NCBI GenBank assembly: GCA_037074765.1
Contig: JBAMDO010000189.1
Location: 1 to 64,000 of the forward strand
Direction of reading: 5' to 3'
DNA from: Mansonella perstans
Taxonomy: Eukaryota > Nematoda > Chromadorea > Rhabditida > Onchocercidae
Length of the DNA: 64,000 nt
Position 1 is the first letter of the stretch, and every line of letters begins with the position of its first letter. A program made the position numbers and the translations under genes. Below are positions 23,201 to 37,002 of the stretch, one piece after another. The notes under the pieces were generated by a model that did no database searches, was not told where the DNA came from, and saw nothing but the letters and a program-made list of their open reading frames with translations.

Positions 23201-26200
23201 TATTGCAATTCATTATATGGTCCGTCGGAAATATTACCATCAGGAGAAAGCGCCCTATTAAGCGCTTCATCTTCCCGACTGATACCTTCTAGTGCATCTA
23301 AGAATGACTGTAAAGCCTGCAAATAATAACTGCTGCTTGGCGGAAAGTCAAGCTTTCATCGAATAGTTGGAATTTGCACAATAAAGAAATAGAAACCTTT
23401 TCCGGTTCTCCTAAGCCAGCAAATGCATAGCCCTCGAAAAATCGAAAGGCAGCACACAATTCTGTTACATAAGGCTCGTTCAACTGACAACATGCCTGGA
23501 AAAGATAAGATAAAGCTAGCTGATTCAATTCACATATTCGATTTTTGATAAATTTAAAAAAAATACACGAACCTGTAGCGCAGAATACTGGTGATAGTTA
23601 GCCAAAAACCTAGTTAATACCATAGCCGTATTTTCTGGCCAAAGAACAATCACAGCATCATTAACAATTCTATTAATAAATTGTGAATATTCTGATGTTG
23701 ACAGTCTAAGCGGCAATGCATACGACATCTTTCCAGCACCAATCTCAGCTCTTTTCTCCGGAATTTCTTCATCATCTTCTTCCGTATCATCTTCTTCATC
23801 CACTAATTCCTTAACAAATAATCATGTAATAAATCTCCATCATAACCTCAAATATCACTTAAGCCTACATACCACATATTTGCATAACAAAATCCTCTGG
23901 GCTTTCAAATTTTCGGGAGCATATCTCTTTAAGTCATTTTAATTCTAACCAACAATTAGTTAGTAACCTTATGATAAGAAATCCAATTCAAACTGTACCA
24001 GAAACATCACATCAAATGAAAATGATAAACCTTATCTTGTGAATAACTGAGTATAGTTGGGACACCAGTGCTTCCGAAAAAGCCTTCTGCTAGGCTTACT
24101 TCATTTTCGTTATCACTGCAATTAACCACATTTATTATTCGAATCGTTACTACACATCGACCTCAATAATTTTTTAAATCGAACCATCTAACTGGATTAA
24201 GCTTATAATACCAGAAATATTAGAAAGATATTTACATAGAAATTCGCAATTTCATTGTTTGTGATAAAATGCTTAATTGTCGATTCATATCATGAAGTGA
24301 CTTTTCGTGGGTGTTAACTGTAAGTTCCCATCTGGCGTCTAATGGTATCGTTTCCTAAATATAGTAATGGTACTGTCACTTCAACTATGACCTTGATCAT
24401 CAGATATCTAAAGCTGGTTAAATAATTTGCAAGAGTTGCAAGATTAAAATCACGGAAAGCTTAAAATAATGGATAGCCATTACTTCCTGAGAAGAGTAGA
24501 CAGTTTTTACTAGTTCCATTAAAGCGACAAAGCATTGGCTGAGAGCTAATCTATCATCAATCAGACGTTCGAAGTGGGTGGCTAACAGGCCGACTGTAAA
24601 CGATCCATGAAATGGCGTTTCGGCTGCTGCTAAAACCAAATATTCATGAAATTAACCACCAAACTGCTAAAACAAAGTCACCAACTTTTTTTTTACCGAA
24701 GCAATTTGTGCACGTATTAATTGTCTCATGAGCTCGTGAATCTAAGCATAGTTGTATCTTATTTTGCCTGCTCTTTCAATGCCAGTAGAAACATATTTCC
24801 CAGAACAATAAATACCATACTGTTTAGATCAAACTCGTCGACGGGTCTCAATTCCGTAAATTTCCGGACTCCATCCTCGAAAATATGTGAAACAGTTGGA
24901 AATGTATTCGCGAATTGCTCACTTTCTTCTACGGTTATTGCATTGGCAACCTAAAGTAATGCGCTTAATTCAATATCTTTTACGACCACCAGAAAAAAGT
25001 TAACACATTTGAATATACTAAACGTTATCCAAATATTAATGCTGGATTTCTAGATAATCATGAATAAATTCACAATTTAATTATATTATAGAAAAGATAA
25101 TAGCATACTAGTCCTCCTGTAGCAAATTTCGTAACGATTTCCCAACATATTTTCACATTCTTTTCATCGTCTCCAATGAAATGTTCGAACCACCGGAGCT
25201 GCTCATCGCCCGTACGACATACCGTAAAACGCCCCTACAATAATAAAAAAAAAAAAAAAAAACACTAACATAAGCAAATTCACTGCAGTGTCAATGGAGT
25301 ATCTCTTAAGTTACTGTACATAAATCAAGCAAGAATTAACGTTGTCACTAGGTCAGGTTTGCTGTCGTATCAACCTAAACTGCCTTTTATTCTGGGAGTT
25401 AAATTTTAAGGTAAATTATAAAAGTAATGATAAAATTAACAAATAAACAAAACGATAAACATACCTGTTGTATCGTACCATATAAGCCAAGAGGAACCGA
25501 ATGCCACAAGCCTAAAGAAAGACATTCATTTTGTATTAATTCATTGCACATCTTTGTGAGAGTTGTCCAGAATCGCTCTTGTCCCGCCTGATTAGGCGGT
25601 ATTACAGCTAAAAGGGAACGGTCCTCTCGAGTAACATAGTGCTCATCGAACTGTAATAATTATATAATTCGTTCCTTGACAATGTAATTTAAAAGCTTTT
25701 ATATAGAATATTCTGCACATATCCCAATCAAATAATAACTGATCCCAAAAATAAATAGGGACTACTAGCTTACATTAGATTTACGGCATATTTTTTCAGA
25801 CAAAGAACTGAAGTACCTCCATTGAGCCGCAATATTTTTCCGCCGCTTCTCTTAACATTCGCCAATCCTGTCGTCTTGACAAAAGTTCCCAATTGAAAGT
25901 TCCTTTTTTACAAACTAACTGAAAATTATTATTGTACATTATCATTTGAACTTAAAACGTAGTGTCAGATTGGTTTTTTCTTATAAATGAACCACATAAG
26001 TGTTACTGAATAAGAGATAAAACGAATGAGACAATAAATGGTCATTTTTTATCTTCATTACATTGCCTTTCAAACTGAAACGGAATACCTGAAGAGAACG
26101 TAGAACAACGCCAAAAGGATATCTGTTGGGATCGAAGATATATGATTTCTGTGCAGCAATTGACTGCTTTGGTTTAGCTTGCAGTACACTCACTTCCGGA

Positions 26201-28933
26201 TCACCACCGTGGATTTCATTTACTCCTTTCCAAGGAACTGTTAACACACCATTTAAACTAAATTTCGTACATATATGAAAATATTTTCAACTATTTATTT
26301 GCAAGATGATAAAATTATATGTATATATACATACAGTATATGTTTGATAAAAGAATGCACTTGGCGCTTGAATGATAAGTAAATGGACGTAAAGGATTCC
26401 GAGGAAAACAGCAATAATTGCTTGAAAGTTTCAATAATATTAATAAACTGACCAATCAATCGAAGCAGAGCGTAAACAATAACGAATCCCACCCGAAATT
26501 TTACATAAACAAATAATATCCAGAATATCCTCTTGCAATGCACAAGTGAAATCTACTACTCCACTCTGTAAATTGGTTGAAATTCACTAATTAAACAAAA
26601 AGCAAAAAAAGCTGAATTTCTAGGAAAAATACAAAGCAACCAAACTTACTTCTGTTTGGAAAGTACTGACAAATGAGAAATATCCAGTATGCTCTGGTAA
26701 TAGATACGGATCAATTTTGCCCAACATAAACTAAAATAAAAATCTTACGTCCACAAATGAAGCAATCTATGAATATATATAAAATAGCCTATCTTTGCAC
26801 ACCACTACTTTGCAGAAGTACCTTAGAAAAAAAAAAAACAACTTAATTCGAAAAAACATAGTTTATACAAATGTTCGTCGGACCAAGACCAAAATGGTCT
26901 GCTTAAGGCTCTCCAGGATTCCATAAGTATTATACTAGCCTAGTAAATTTAAATCATCAAAGAATAACGAACCACACAATGGTCATCAATTTGGAAAAGC
27001 ACTATCACATAAAAAGAATTCGAATTGGAGCAAATCTTCGCCATTTCTACAGTTACTGAAAAATCAGAATAGTTATGAACAAGAAAGTATTCTCATTTAA
27101 ATGTTAGTTTGAATTGTATTTACCTTGCTCTCCATCCCCTCTATCGCTATTACGTATCATTATATCATATAAATTCCCATCGTATTCTTTTTTACCATTC
27201 TGCAATTCATATACTACAATAAATTACTTCCTGTCAACATAAGAATTCCAAGAGGATCGATTTCTGATTATTAAGCATACATTTTAGCAAGTTATAATTA
27301 AACCGTCTGTCGGATAACCTGCTGGTCGCTATATTTACAAACGACTAAATCATTCCGCGTCTCGTGGCGATACTTAATATCGTGTTTGCGCATTAATTAT
27401 ATTATTCGAAAGTATGAAAAAGTAGACAAACCACATAAACATGAAGCTTTTTATCGTCGAAAAGTACATAAAACAGTATATCATTATGCACCACACATGA
27501 TGCCAAGCTGATAACCGAGCTCATTTTAAGGGCTGCCTTCATGACTCGCTGCAGTAATCCTTCGCCTCTTATTATTTTTTCAAAACCTAAAACAACTTTT
27601 TCGATGCAATTATGATTTATTTCTTTCCAATAATCCGTACCACAACCTTCCTATTACGAGAAAAATTTCGGGTGGAAAAGCTAAATATTGCTTAAATCAA
27701 CAAAATAAAATAGATTCGAAAATGGCTGAAACATTTAGGAGAAACCTCGGCCTCTATTTCCCGGTTCATAGCGCATCTGCACAAGAATGATCTGCCCATC
27801 ACTCAAAGAATATATGGCAGATGTACCATTACTCGCCGTATGCATGATACTTGCACGACAGGCACTTTTTAATGATGTTAGTTCGTAGCTATCATGATTA
27901 TACAGGAAGCTCTGATCCCCAGCTAGCTTCAGAACGGCTTGAACCTACAATTAAAATTTTCTCTCTACTGCAATTTTTGAATTTGCCATTTTATTTCAGA
28001 TAAACTATGTAATATTACAAGTTCGTAATTTCTCCCTTTTCTGCTGTTAATGCAGGATTTTCAATACCACTCCATTTCTCCGAAAGAGATACAAACGTAC
28101 AAAAACCAAACAAATGAATGCAACCAGCAAATGTAACCTCGTTTTTCTTTTGAATTCCAATTTCAAAAGCGAATCGATAAAGAGCATTCTGTGTCGGTAC
28201 TATTAATATTAGTTTCCCGTGTGCGAAAAAAAACTGCGTTCCAGGTATAACATTAGCTGGACCAAAGTTGAGACATAATGAACCAAAATCGAAACTTCGT
28301 TCAACGCTTCGCTCTTCCAACAGTAATGATGATCGATTCGATCGCCTGAAATATCTGATAATATTATTTAATTCGGGGGGTGCAGTTCAACTTTATTTTC
28401 CAAGGTCTAAAACAATAATTGATCCGGTTGCTACTGCTAGTCTTAATCTTCAAGAATAGGATAGATCATTACCCCTGAAACTGCAAACTGAAATCATGAC
28501 CAGGATAACTGCAAAATTATAAAAAGAATTAAATATAATAATAAAAAGGGAAAGAACTAGCCAAATGATGAAATGATCGGTCATATTCGGTATGTCCTGA
28601 AAGTCGTACGATCCAACCGCAGGTTCAACTTCCTCATTGCTTAACGTATACGGTTCTCCACCTGTTTCAGAATGCACTTCAAAAACATAATAGTTTAAAG
28701 AAAGTCGCCGTAAAATTGCTCCCAGAAAAATGCTTTGTATATACCACCATTACATTTTTCCTGCCTTTAAGCTAACAAGACAAGAGAAACAAAAACTGAA
28801 ACTGCTCCATAAATTTTTAATTTCAAAAAAAAAAAGGAAAGGAAATATTACTTGAGATGGGAATCATCCGAATAGGATGGAATACATAAGTTGCGGCGAA
28901 TACAAGTTCTTCTCCCTTCAGACAGTCAGTCAT
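20219..28933 (-). CDS. npp-6: Nuclear pore protein NUP160 (NPP-6)
   Basis: A large gene read leftward. Well-fixed exons: 28933-28852 (start), then at the C-terminal half 23926-23873, 23809-23573, 23495-23397, 23316-23191, 23055-22948, 22877-22686, 22416-22308, 22064-21910, 21770-21654, 21547-21396, 21312-21202, 21044-20894, 20786-20589, 20287-20219 (TAG). All of these join in phase. Blocks matching NUP160 in order include YEDALNTVLSNPVPENRR, GYFYELIYAFHVKRDLF, LIMLEYSFRLQSEL, FDFAWEVSKVFDLKPYPLL and WHIPPWLTNCYE. The N-terminal half (about 23,990-28,680) has many further exons, including the beta-propeller segment around 28,015-28,337. I could not fix every boundary there, especially 28,340-28,490. 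An acidic run DEEDDTEEDDEE (about 23,760-23,800) is an insertion of unclear role. Known role: member of the Y (Nup107-160) complex. The start ATG follows a TTTCAG by 11 nt. Confidence 0.85.
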
Positions 28934-31900
28934 ACCCGGCAGCCCTGAAATACCGGAATTAACCTTTCCAGAAGTATTCTTTATAAACGAAAACTCTTGA
29001 GTTTGATTGTTCAAAAATTCAAATCAAATGACCGAAAAACTAATGAGCACAAGTGACAATTCAAGAATCAATAATCCAGAAATTTACAAACAACTTATTC
29101 GAAATTAATGTTTTCCACCGACTCGTTATCCTCCCTCACCCCGAATCAAACATATCGCCAGATTATCTTCTCCCCCGCCCCTCCCCTACGGCGATCCTTC
29201 CTCCCTGTAGCAATATGAAAATCTTGTATCCCAAGGCATACTTTTTTTTGTTACCTAATTATACTATCTTGAATTCACCTGAGATTTTCATCTATTAATG
29301 AATATTGCGAATTGCGATTCGCAATGTTCTATCAGTCTTTTTCTACACTTTACATAACATGATTACTGTAATTTACCGAGATTACTGTAGCTTACCGTAT
29401 ATAGGAATATGAGTTAGGCATTGTTTTAGCTCATCCAAAGATATACTGGTATGTTTCATGACTAATTCGTTTTTCTCTACCTATCCATACACAAGTTTCT
29501 TTTTTTATCCCTAAATTTGGTATGAAATTAATTGTACGATGAAATATCCAGAATTAATTAACTTAAAAAAGTTTGGTATGTGCAAACATCGCTGAGTACA
29601 ATTAATGAAAGACTTCTACTTCGTCATATAAAGTTCTGGAATGAATTATAACAATTAATTGGAGCAAATTAAATTTGATGATAAATTACATGATCAGATG
29701 TTCTAAATATAAGCGTCTATTTTTATGACAATCAGATGAATCATTTTTATGGCCTTTTATGGCCTATACCAGGTATTTCTTCGATCCAGATTTCTGGAAC
29801 CTCGTTACTTGCCACCATACTTAATGATGAAATTCTGCACAACTGCCAGATATTTTAGAAAAAAGATTAGCATTCATGTTTCTATTAGGTTCTAAAAATT
29901 TGTGTACAGTCCTGCTAATAATGTTCAGGAATTTCAGGAATCATAAATCTTCCCAAATTACATTTTGGCATTTGATTGGAAATGGATAATATTCGTTTGG
30001 ATACGGTAATTCTATGTAATTCTTTTTATTGGTAATTGTAAAATAATTATAAGAAAAAAACGACTGTTTTTGACAAATTTTATACTGATATTTTAAAAAG
30101 CATGCGGTAGAATAAGTAAAATAATTATGTAATTGTACAATTCAAAGCTAAACAATGCAAAAAGATTAAATGAAGGAAAAGTTTTTGTAATATTTGCACT
30201 CATCTCAATGCATAAATACTTCCCGCCTATTGGGCAAATTCCTCAACATTAAGAATCGCGGGGTTATTCACTTACTATAAAACTAGCAGTTTTACATTTC
30301 ATGTTTATTTATTTACAATAAATTACGAATTGGTGCACTTCTCCAGAGCTTTCCCATTATATTTTGCACGGGAAGGAATGCGAGCGATTTTCCACCTGAT
30401 CTTTTTATATATTGAGATTTTCTGGAAGATTTTAGAGTGCTATGAGAAATACATGGATTGTATTATTTTCCAGCACTTTGTGATCATATCAGTAAGCTGT
30501 TTTCGTTATTTAATCTTTGTATCAGCAAATTATCCAGGTTTTCTATTCTTTACTGATCATTTTTAATCAATAATTTGTCAACGTACCATTAAAATTTCAT
30601 GGCTTATTGTATCGATGTCAAAGTTTCATTGTTGTATGTTCTTATGAGTATCTCATTATCGTATGTTCTTATCAGCATTTCATTACCATATACTATTATT
30701 TCATATGCTCCGATAGTACCTGATATTATTATCAAATATTCGACTACTTATTTGTTATCAGTAATAAGAAGTATTAATAAAATGTAACCATAATGGATGA
30801 GTTTATTCTATTTTCTTCTGTCTTATTTCAACGCAGTATCGCTTTCCTACTGTAACTGTTACTATTTCCGGCATTATTGCTGTTGTTAGAATTTTTTGGC
30901 TCATAAATACTGATAGCTTATATATTAGTATCTATGTTATGGATAATTGTAAAGATTTGAAGATCAAATGGGGTAATCAATGGGCAAAATCAGTGGGCGA
31001 AAAAAAAAAAAAAAAAAAATTTGCTCAATTCAACTAAAACTTCATGCAAAACCATGACTTAAATTTTCGTGATATGAGATCAATTTGTTGTTAAGGTCAG
31101 AACATTATCTAATGTCTACGTTTGCTTCTGTTTGAACTTTTTAGAAGTACTTTGTAGTGCCCAATTGACACGCTAAACTTTGTGTTATCATTTTGTAAAG
31201 TTTTACAGTTCATTCCCATCGGGGAACCTTGACCTTTTTTTAAATAACTATCACAATTATTTTATAATTATTTCTTGCGCTGTGCGTATTTCGGATGGCA
31301 TTAATTCTTATGGAAAAAAAAATAGCTTAACCTTCAGCTAAGATGAACTTTAGTGTGCTTGACCTTTCAGTTTAGATGAACTTTAGACATATGACATTCT
31401 GATATTCATGCAGAGTGTGCAGAAAGTGATGAGTTATTTCTGATAAAATTGAACGAATAATTCCCTTCGTAATCATCATTACTGAACTCTCGCTTCTATC
31501 CAAGTATCAAAGAATTCTGTTTTCTCGGTACCATTACACGTGAAACGCTAATTTTCATGGGCACACTATTTTATCATACGATGAGATTTGTCGTGAAATA
31601 CGTGAACACGACAAATTGGGATGTTTTTTTTTAGCGTATGACTTATGTGACTTGTAGACGTGGACGTGAAAGTTTTTCTTTTCTATATTTTGAGGAATTT
31701 TATAAATACTGGAGTGATTTCCATTTACTTGAAACTGTTAACAGTTGTATTAAAATATAATAAGGTAATGCTAATTATAAAGTATAATTATAATATATTT
31801 ATAAGTAATGCATAATGTTCAACAGTATATTCGTTTGGATTATTTATTCATCCATTTATATTAGTTGGTCTCATTTTCGTATAACTAAAAAACTTGAGAG

Positions 31901-32785
31901 AGAGAGATAGTAGAGGGAGATAAAGTGGAGACGAAAATATGTATCGTTTTTTATTCGATGCGTAGTTTAGGAAAATTAATTTAAAAAGTGGTAAGAATTA
32001 TTTCATTTGAAATTGACGTAAAGATTATTTGCCATATATTCCACTTGACATTTGACATTGCCTTCCAGGTGGTTTTGCTTTATAGAATTTTTTGATTGGC
32101 CAAAATAGGCTGTTTATTTCCATCTCGCATTGATGATTTTATAAATTGCGCAGAAAATCAATGATTGAATGGATTCAGGAAGTGAATCACTCGATAGGCT
32201 TCCCATTCCAAATAACGATTATCTCTCATACATTCGAACGATTGGCCGACCCACGAAACGAGAATATACACTATCTCGCAAGGTTCCTTTCTCGTTTTTA
32301 TTTTATTCTTTAATTTGTCTTTCTTTTTTGCTTGGCATGTAATATTGGTACTGTTATAAAATTGGCCAGAATAAATCGATTGTTCCGGTTGACATTCCCG
32401 GGAAATAACGCGATGATTTGCAGAAATGGTCTTTGTAGAAATATATATTTAGGATATTATCCTGTTTCCATCAATCTTATAGTTTAATTTTTCTTCTTGA
32501 CAAATTATTATCAGTGAAAGCGCAGAGACGTTTTTACATCTGAGATTCCGAAATGTCTATTTGGCATTTCAACATTTTATTTTCTCACATAATTATGCAA
32601 TTTTCATATGGATTTGTGTTTCAATATTGGATACAATTGTTCTTGTAAGAAGATAATAATAGTGCGCTGCAAACAGGCTGTGTAATACTGAAAACAGGAA
32701 GCTTTTTTGATAGTGAGAAATCTTTTAGTTGCACATAAAAAATGATTGAAGTAATACTTCTGTATTTCAGGTGGAGTAAAGGCGA
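28934..32785. other. Long divergent intergenic region between npp-6 and MFSD14
   Basis: About 3.85 kb that must contain both promoters. It is AT-rich, with a poly-A tract near 31000 and a short GAGAGA tract near 31900. ORFs at 30330-30566 and 30599-30787 are hydrophobic/AT-driven and have no recognised similarity or splice context. The second is built on an imperfect 30-bp repeat (GTATGTTCTTATSAGYAT). One exon-like segment at 32169-32282 is listed separately. Confidence 0.55.
32169..32282 (+). other. Exon-like open segment upstream of MFSD14, status unclear
   Basis: ATG at 32169 opens 38 codons reading MDSGSESLDRLPIPNNDYLS and onward to a Lys before a weak GTTCCT donor at 32283. The composition looks like a cytosolic N-terminus. 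It cannot join the MFSD14 first coding exon in frame: the acceptor at 32770 gives a stop after two codons. It could join the exon starting at 33040 in phase 0, which would remove the first membrane helix. It may be an alternative first exon, a 5' UTR exon, or chance. Confidence 0.25.
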
Positions 32786-35525
32786 ATGATAAGAGGTGCC
32801 CGTATTTTCGAGGTACTATTTGGCAGAAGATTACGTCGATCAAATGATGGGACCACTATGTCTTGCTGTGAAGCGAGTATTTATCATGCAGTTGTCGTCA
32901 TTTTCCTCGAGTATTTCGCCTGGGGATTACTTACCGTGCCAGTTATTAATGTTCGTTTTTAGTTATTTATTGGTATTCTTTTTTTCCCATTTTTTTGGAA
33001 GCGAAAATTATTAATTCATATACATAAAAAATTTTGCAGGTATTGGCCGATACTTTTCCTGCGAATAAGTTTTTAATGAATGGTATGATTCTTGGCATTA
33101 AAGGTCTGCTGTCATTTTTAAGTGCGCCGTTGCTTGGTGCTGTATCGGACAAATGGGGACGTAAATCATTTTTGTTGCTTACTGTGTTTTTCACATGCTT
33201 GCCTATACCATGCCTTAAAATTAGCTCATGGTTAGTGATTATTTATTGCTTTTTACTAAAAAAAAAAACGAGAATCAGAAAGGGTAGAAAAGTTCGAACT
33301 TTTTTTGTTTGTGAAATTGATCGCTAGATAAACTCATTAGTACTACAAATGACTATTTCAGGTGGTATTTTGCTCTCTTTTCAATTAGTGGTCTTTTTTC
33401 GATAACATTTAGTGTCGTACTTGCATATGTTGCTGATATCACTGATAAAGACGATCGTTCAACTGCGTATGGCCTTATTTCTGCAACATTTGCAGCATCT
33501 TTAGTTACATCACCAGCACTTGGAGCATGGATTTCAGATTCATGGGGTGATGATACCGTCGTTGTACTTGTATGTTTGTTCAATCTCTAGTACTTTATAT
33601 AAGCTATTTCGGTTTAATGGAAATATATTCAAAATCGAGGAAGAAAGGAGAGACTGGTTTAACCATAATTAATAAAAATTGTAGGCAACTTTAATTGCAA
33701 GTTTGGATATATTGTTTATATTACTGATAGTGCCAGAGTCATTACCTCCTCGTAATCGTCGAGTAGTAGATGCATTTCGTTGGCAGAGAGCTGATCCGTT
33801 TGCAACACTGCGAATTGTTTGGGAGGACCGTTTGGTGCTTCATTTGGCTGCTATTATTTTTTTAAGTTATCTTCCTGAAGCCGGTCAATTTTCATGTTTT
33901 TTTGTATATTTAAGACTTGTGATTGGTTTCACGCCGGAGGCGGTCGCTATCTTCATCGGTTAGTGGTCATCAGTATTTTTTTATTTTGAATAGAGCTAAA
34001 AGCATAATGATGATTCGTTTTACCCTGATGTAGGCAGAAGTCAGGAATCCATGTTAGTGATAATTTCGGCCATGGCCGACTATCATGGTCCACTTGGCTA
34101 GAGCACGGTATTTCGTATATCCGTTGTTAGTGATAATGTTAGAACCTATGCAGTGCATGATTTGCAAAAATCCTACTGATATTCTCGTTTATAGTTGGTT
34201 CGGATCAACTGCAGCACGCATTACTGACAAAGCTATTGACAATTTAAATCATTTGAAATTTTGAACAGATTATTGAATGTGTTGGTAAAATTCTCACAGT
34301 AGATGACAGTTTATTTTTCAGGACTTGTTGGTATATTATCCGTTTTTGCTCAGACTGGCATGTTATTTCTTCTTACTAAAACTATTGGCACGAAGCATAC
34401 AATAACTCTTGGCCTATCATTTCAATTTGCTCAATTACTATGGTCGGTTTAAAAAATATAAATTGATTTTTGGAAAATTTTCATATCCAGGCAAATGCTA
34501 ATACATTTCTGCTTGCAGTTATAGAATAATAATCTTTTGAACGTTTTAAATGCTCAGGTATGGTTTGGGTTCCAAGCATTGGATGATGTGGGCTGCTGGT
34601 GTACTAGTTGCGATGAGCCAGTTGATTTATCCGTCAATTAGTGCATTTGTTAGTATACACAGTGATCGTGATAAGCAGGGAACTGTACAGGGTGTTCTTA
34701 CTGGTGTTCGTGGATTATGTCAAGGTTATATTTTTTTTTTACTTTTTTGAAATCTTTAAAAATCGATAGTATGTAATTTCTGTAATTCATAGAACTTCTT
34801 TACTGGTATAATTGTCCTCAAAATTCGGAAAAAAGCTTTGGGAGTTTGCAAAGAAACTGAAGCTTGTTCAATATCTTAGATTTAAGGACACATGGTTGCT
34901 TGATTGAAATCACAAAAGTGCCAGAGGAATGTAGAGTTAAGAAAAAGTCAGAATACTAGAGAATGAAGAAATGCATTTCTAAAATTCTTTTTAATTTTCC
35001 CTTTTTTTTTTGTCGAACTTTTTTGAAAAATGAATATTTCTAGGTTTGGGTCCGGCTCTGTTTGGTTTTATATTTTATTTATTTGACATGGATTTAAATT
35101 TGGATAGCAATGATACGGGTCATGTTGGAATACCCCCTTTTCCGGTACCGCAAATACGAGTTCAGCCAATCGTTTCACCGCGTCGAAATACAACTTTGGT
35201 TGACAAACTGTCATTTAACTGGGTAAAGAAATTAAGAATCTGCGAATTTTTTGCGAAAATTTGAAAAAATTGAAGTTAAAATGATCATATCAACGAAATA
35301 AATGAAGACCATTTCAGAAGTTAATCCCTGGGCCGCAATAAATGAAGACCATTTCAGAAGTTAATCCCAGGGCCGCCATTTTTTTTTGGATCTTTTATGG
35401 TGCTACTTGCTTTACTTGTGAATTCATGGTTACCAAAGGTTCCGCCAGTGAATACACGATTCTTTCGACGTCCAAGTACTGCACATAGTCGACAGTCATC
35501 AGACGATTTACTTGGAGTATCATAA
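32786..35525 (+). CDS. MFSD14: MFSD14/HIAT1-type major facilitator transporter
   Basis: Eight exons: 32786-32950, 33040-33230, 33362-33569, 33685-33958, 34322-34442, 34558-34724, 35044-35222, 35358-35525. All phases are consistent and give 490 residues, the usual length. Recognisable blocks: SIYHAVVVIFLEYFAWGLLT, NGMILGIKGLLSFLSAPLLG, the MFS loop motif SDKWGRKSFLLLTVFFTC, VLAYVADITDKDDRSTAYGL, LSYLPEAGQ, LGSKHWMMWAAG, GVLTGVRGLCQGLGPALFGF and IPGPPFFFG. About twelve membrane helices are expected. MFSD14A/B are orphan solute transporters of intracellular membranes; the substrate is not established. The start is 15 nt after TATTTCAG, with an in-frame TAA between, so trans-splicing is likely. 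The last exon's acceptor region is tandemly duplicated (35301-35380). Confidence 0.95.
35301..35380 (+). repeat. 40-bp tandem duplication spanning an intron-exon boundary in MFSD14
   Basis: The unit AATGAAGACCATTTCAGAAG plus TTAATCCCWGGGCCGC appears at 35301 and 35341, nearly identical. Each copy carries ATTTCAG|AAG. Only the second continues into the conserved IPGPPFFFG coding sequence; the first reaches TAA eight codons after its AG. Confidence 0.95.
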
Positions 35526-37002
35526 TATTTATATCCTTGGGGAAACACTTGTAACATCATATCTTAGCAAGCTTATGATCATAGAATAAAAAAATTTTGT
35601 TGGATTAAAATTGCTGCTATATATGCATTATTTTTATAATATATAATGAACAGCTGATTGTTATTTACCAGCGACTATGCAATTTCTTTCAAGCAAAACT
35701 AGGATTTTATGGGTGTGTGATGTGCCGTTATTCGATTTTGATCTCGAATTATTGTGATATTGCTTTGATATTGATTATAGTTATACCTTCCGAGTCTATC
35801 ACAAATACAATGGTGGAAAAGTTCACAACGGTGAGAACTAAATTGTACTTGCTATTGTTAGGATTTCAATAATTGATATTACTGTGTTTTGGAGATGTCT
35901 GAAAATATGTCACGAAGATTTTTTTCAATTTATTATTTTCAAATTTGTTTTTTACGGTGACCTTTAGCTTGTGTATGTATATTGTTTTTATGGTGATTGG
36001 GAAGAAAGGTGATTATTTTGTTTATCCATAAATTATTAAGCCTTCTTGTTTGCCCTTCATTTCTAACTGGTGTCTTATGCTATTGTGTCAGTGTGTTTTT
36101 TATGTTACTTTATAAAATTTTCAGTTGTTTCATTTCTGTTGACATTTTTCTCTCATTCTGAATCTCTTTTTAGTTTGTTTTATTGAATATTTTACAGACA
36201 GCGTCAAAAAATTTTTTCTTGTGTATTTGTTGCAAGCGTGTTTTATTATGTTGTAGCTTTGAATTTTTGAATTTCATGCAAATTTGTTGCATTTTTTTAT
36301 GCTTTTTTTTTGGCAAAGTTGGAGCTTAGAATGTAACATTTAAAAAGGAATTATTTTGTATGTTCTATATTTTGTTGTAGAATTATCAGAAGAAACTGAG
36401 TAAAAAATATGAAATCAAATGACTATGGTATATGATTAACGTGTAGATGCAACAGCTACTATCATATTTCTTATGAGAAGGTAGGCAATTGTATAAAAAT
36501 AAGAGATACGTTAATCGTTCGACATTGTACCAAGTATATTTCCAACGATATTTCCCTTATTTTATCTAAATCTCAAATTTAAGCTACATTGTATTAAGGT
36601 TAGTCGCCGTGGTTTGAAATAGAATAACGATTATCATCGCTATAGTTTGAAATAGAATAGCGATTATCATCGCTGTGATTTGGAATAGAATAACGATTAT
36701 CATCGCTGTAGTTTGAAATAGAATAGCGGTTGTCATCATGTTTGTTTTCGTTGCCTCTTTGTCGCTTCAATTAACAATTTTAAAATTTTAAATTGGCCAG
36801 CTTAATTCGATTCAAATGAATTCTTCATTTACTTTGCATTGGTGGTCTATATTAGCATTGTTTAATTGTTCATCTTTAATTTGTCACAGGATATTTCGAA
36901 TTAATCGATAAGTTTTAGGCGCATTTAAACACATATATATTTGTAGGAGAAGCAGGAGTTCTACTAATAGTTCATATTGTTTCTTTGAAAAAAAAAAAAA
37001 AA
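35526..37002. other. Intergenic region between MFSD14 and nol-6
   Basis: About 1.5 kb, T-rich in the first half, with a minisatellite at 36608-36740. An acceptor (TTGTAG) at 36946 lies 56 nt before the nol-6 ATG. A poly-A run directly precedes that ATG. No gene seen. Confidence 0.55.
36608..36740. repeat. 33-bp minisatellite, four copies
   Basis: GTTTGAAATAGAATARCGAT followed by TATCATCGCTRTA repeats with CATCGC at 36635, 36668, 36701 and a degenerate copy at 36734. It lies about 300 bp upstream of nol-6. Confidence 0.9.

Noticed and set aside
28340..28490. Minus-strand RLRLAVATGSIIVLDLGK as a definite npp-6 exon
   Set aside because: It looks like beta-propeller sequence, but I could not connect it in phase on both sides, so I left it as part of the unresolved N-terminal half.
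30330..30787. Two plus-strand ORFs in the npp-6/MFSD14 gap
   Set aside because: Hydrophobic, AT-driven codons, one based on a short repeat, no splice context and no recognised similarity.
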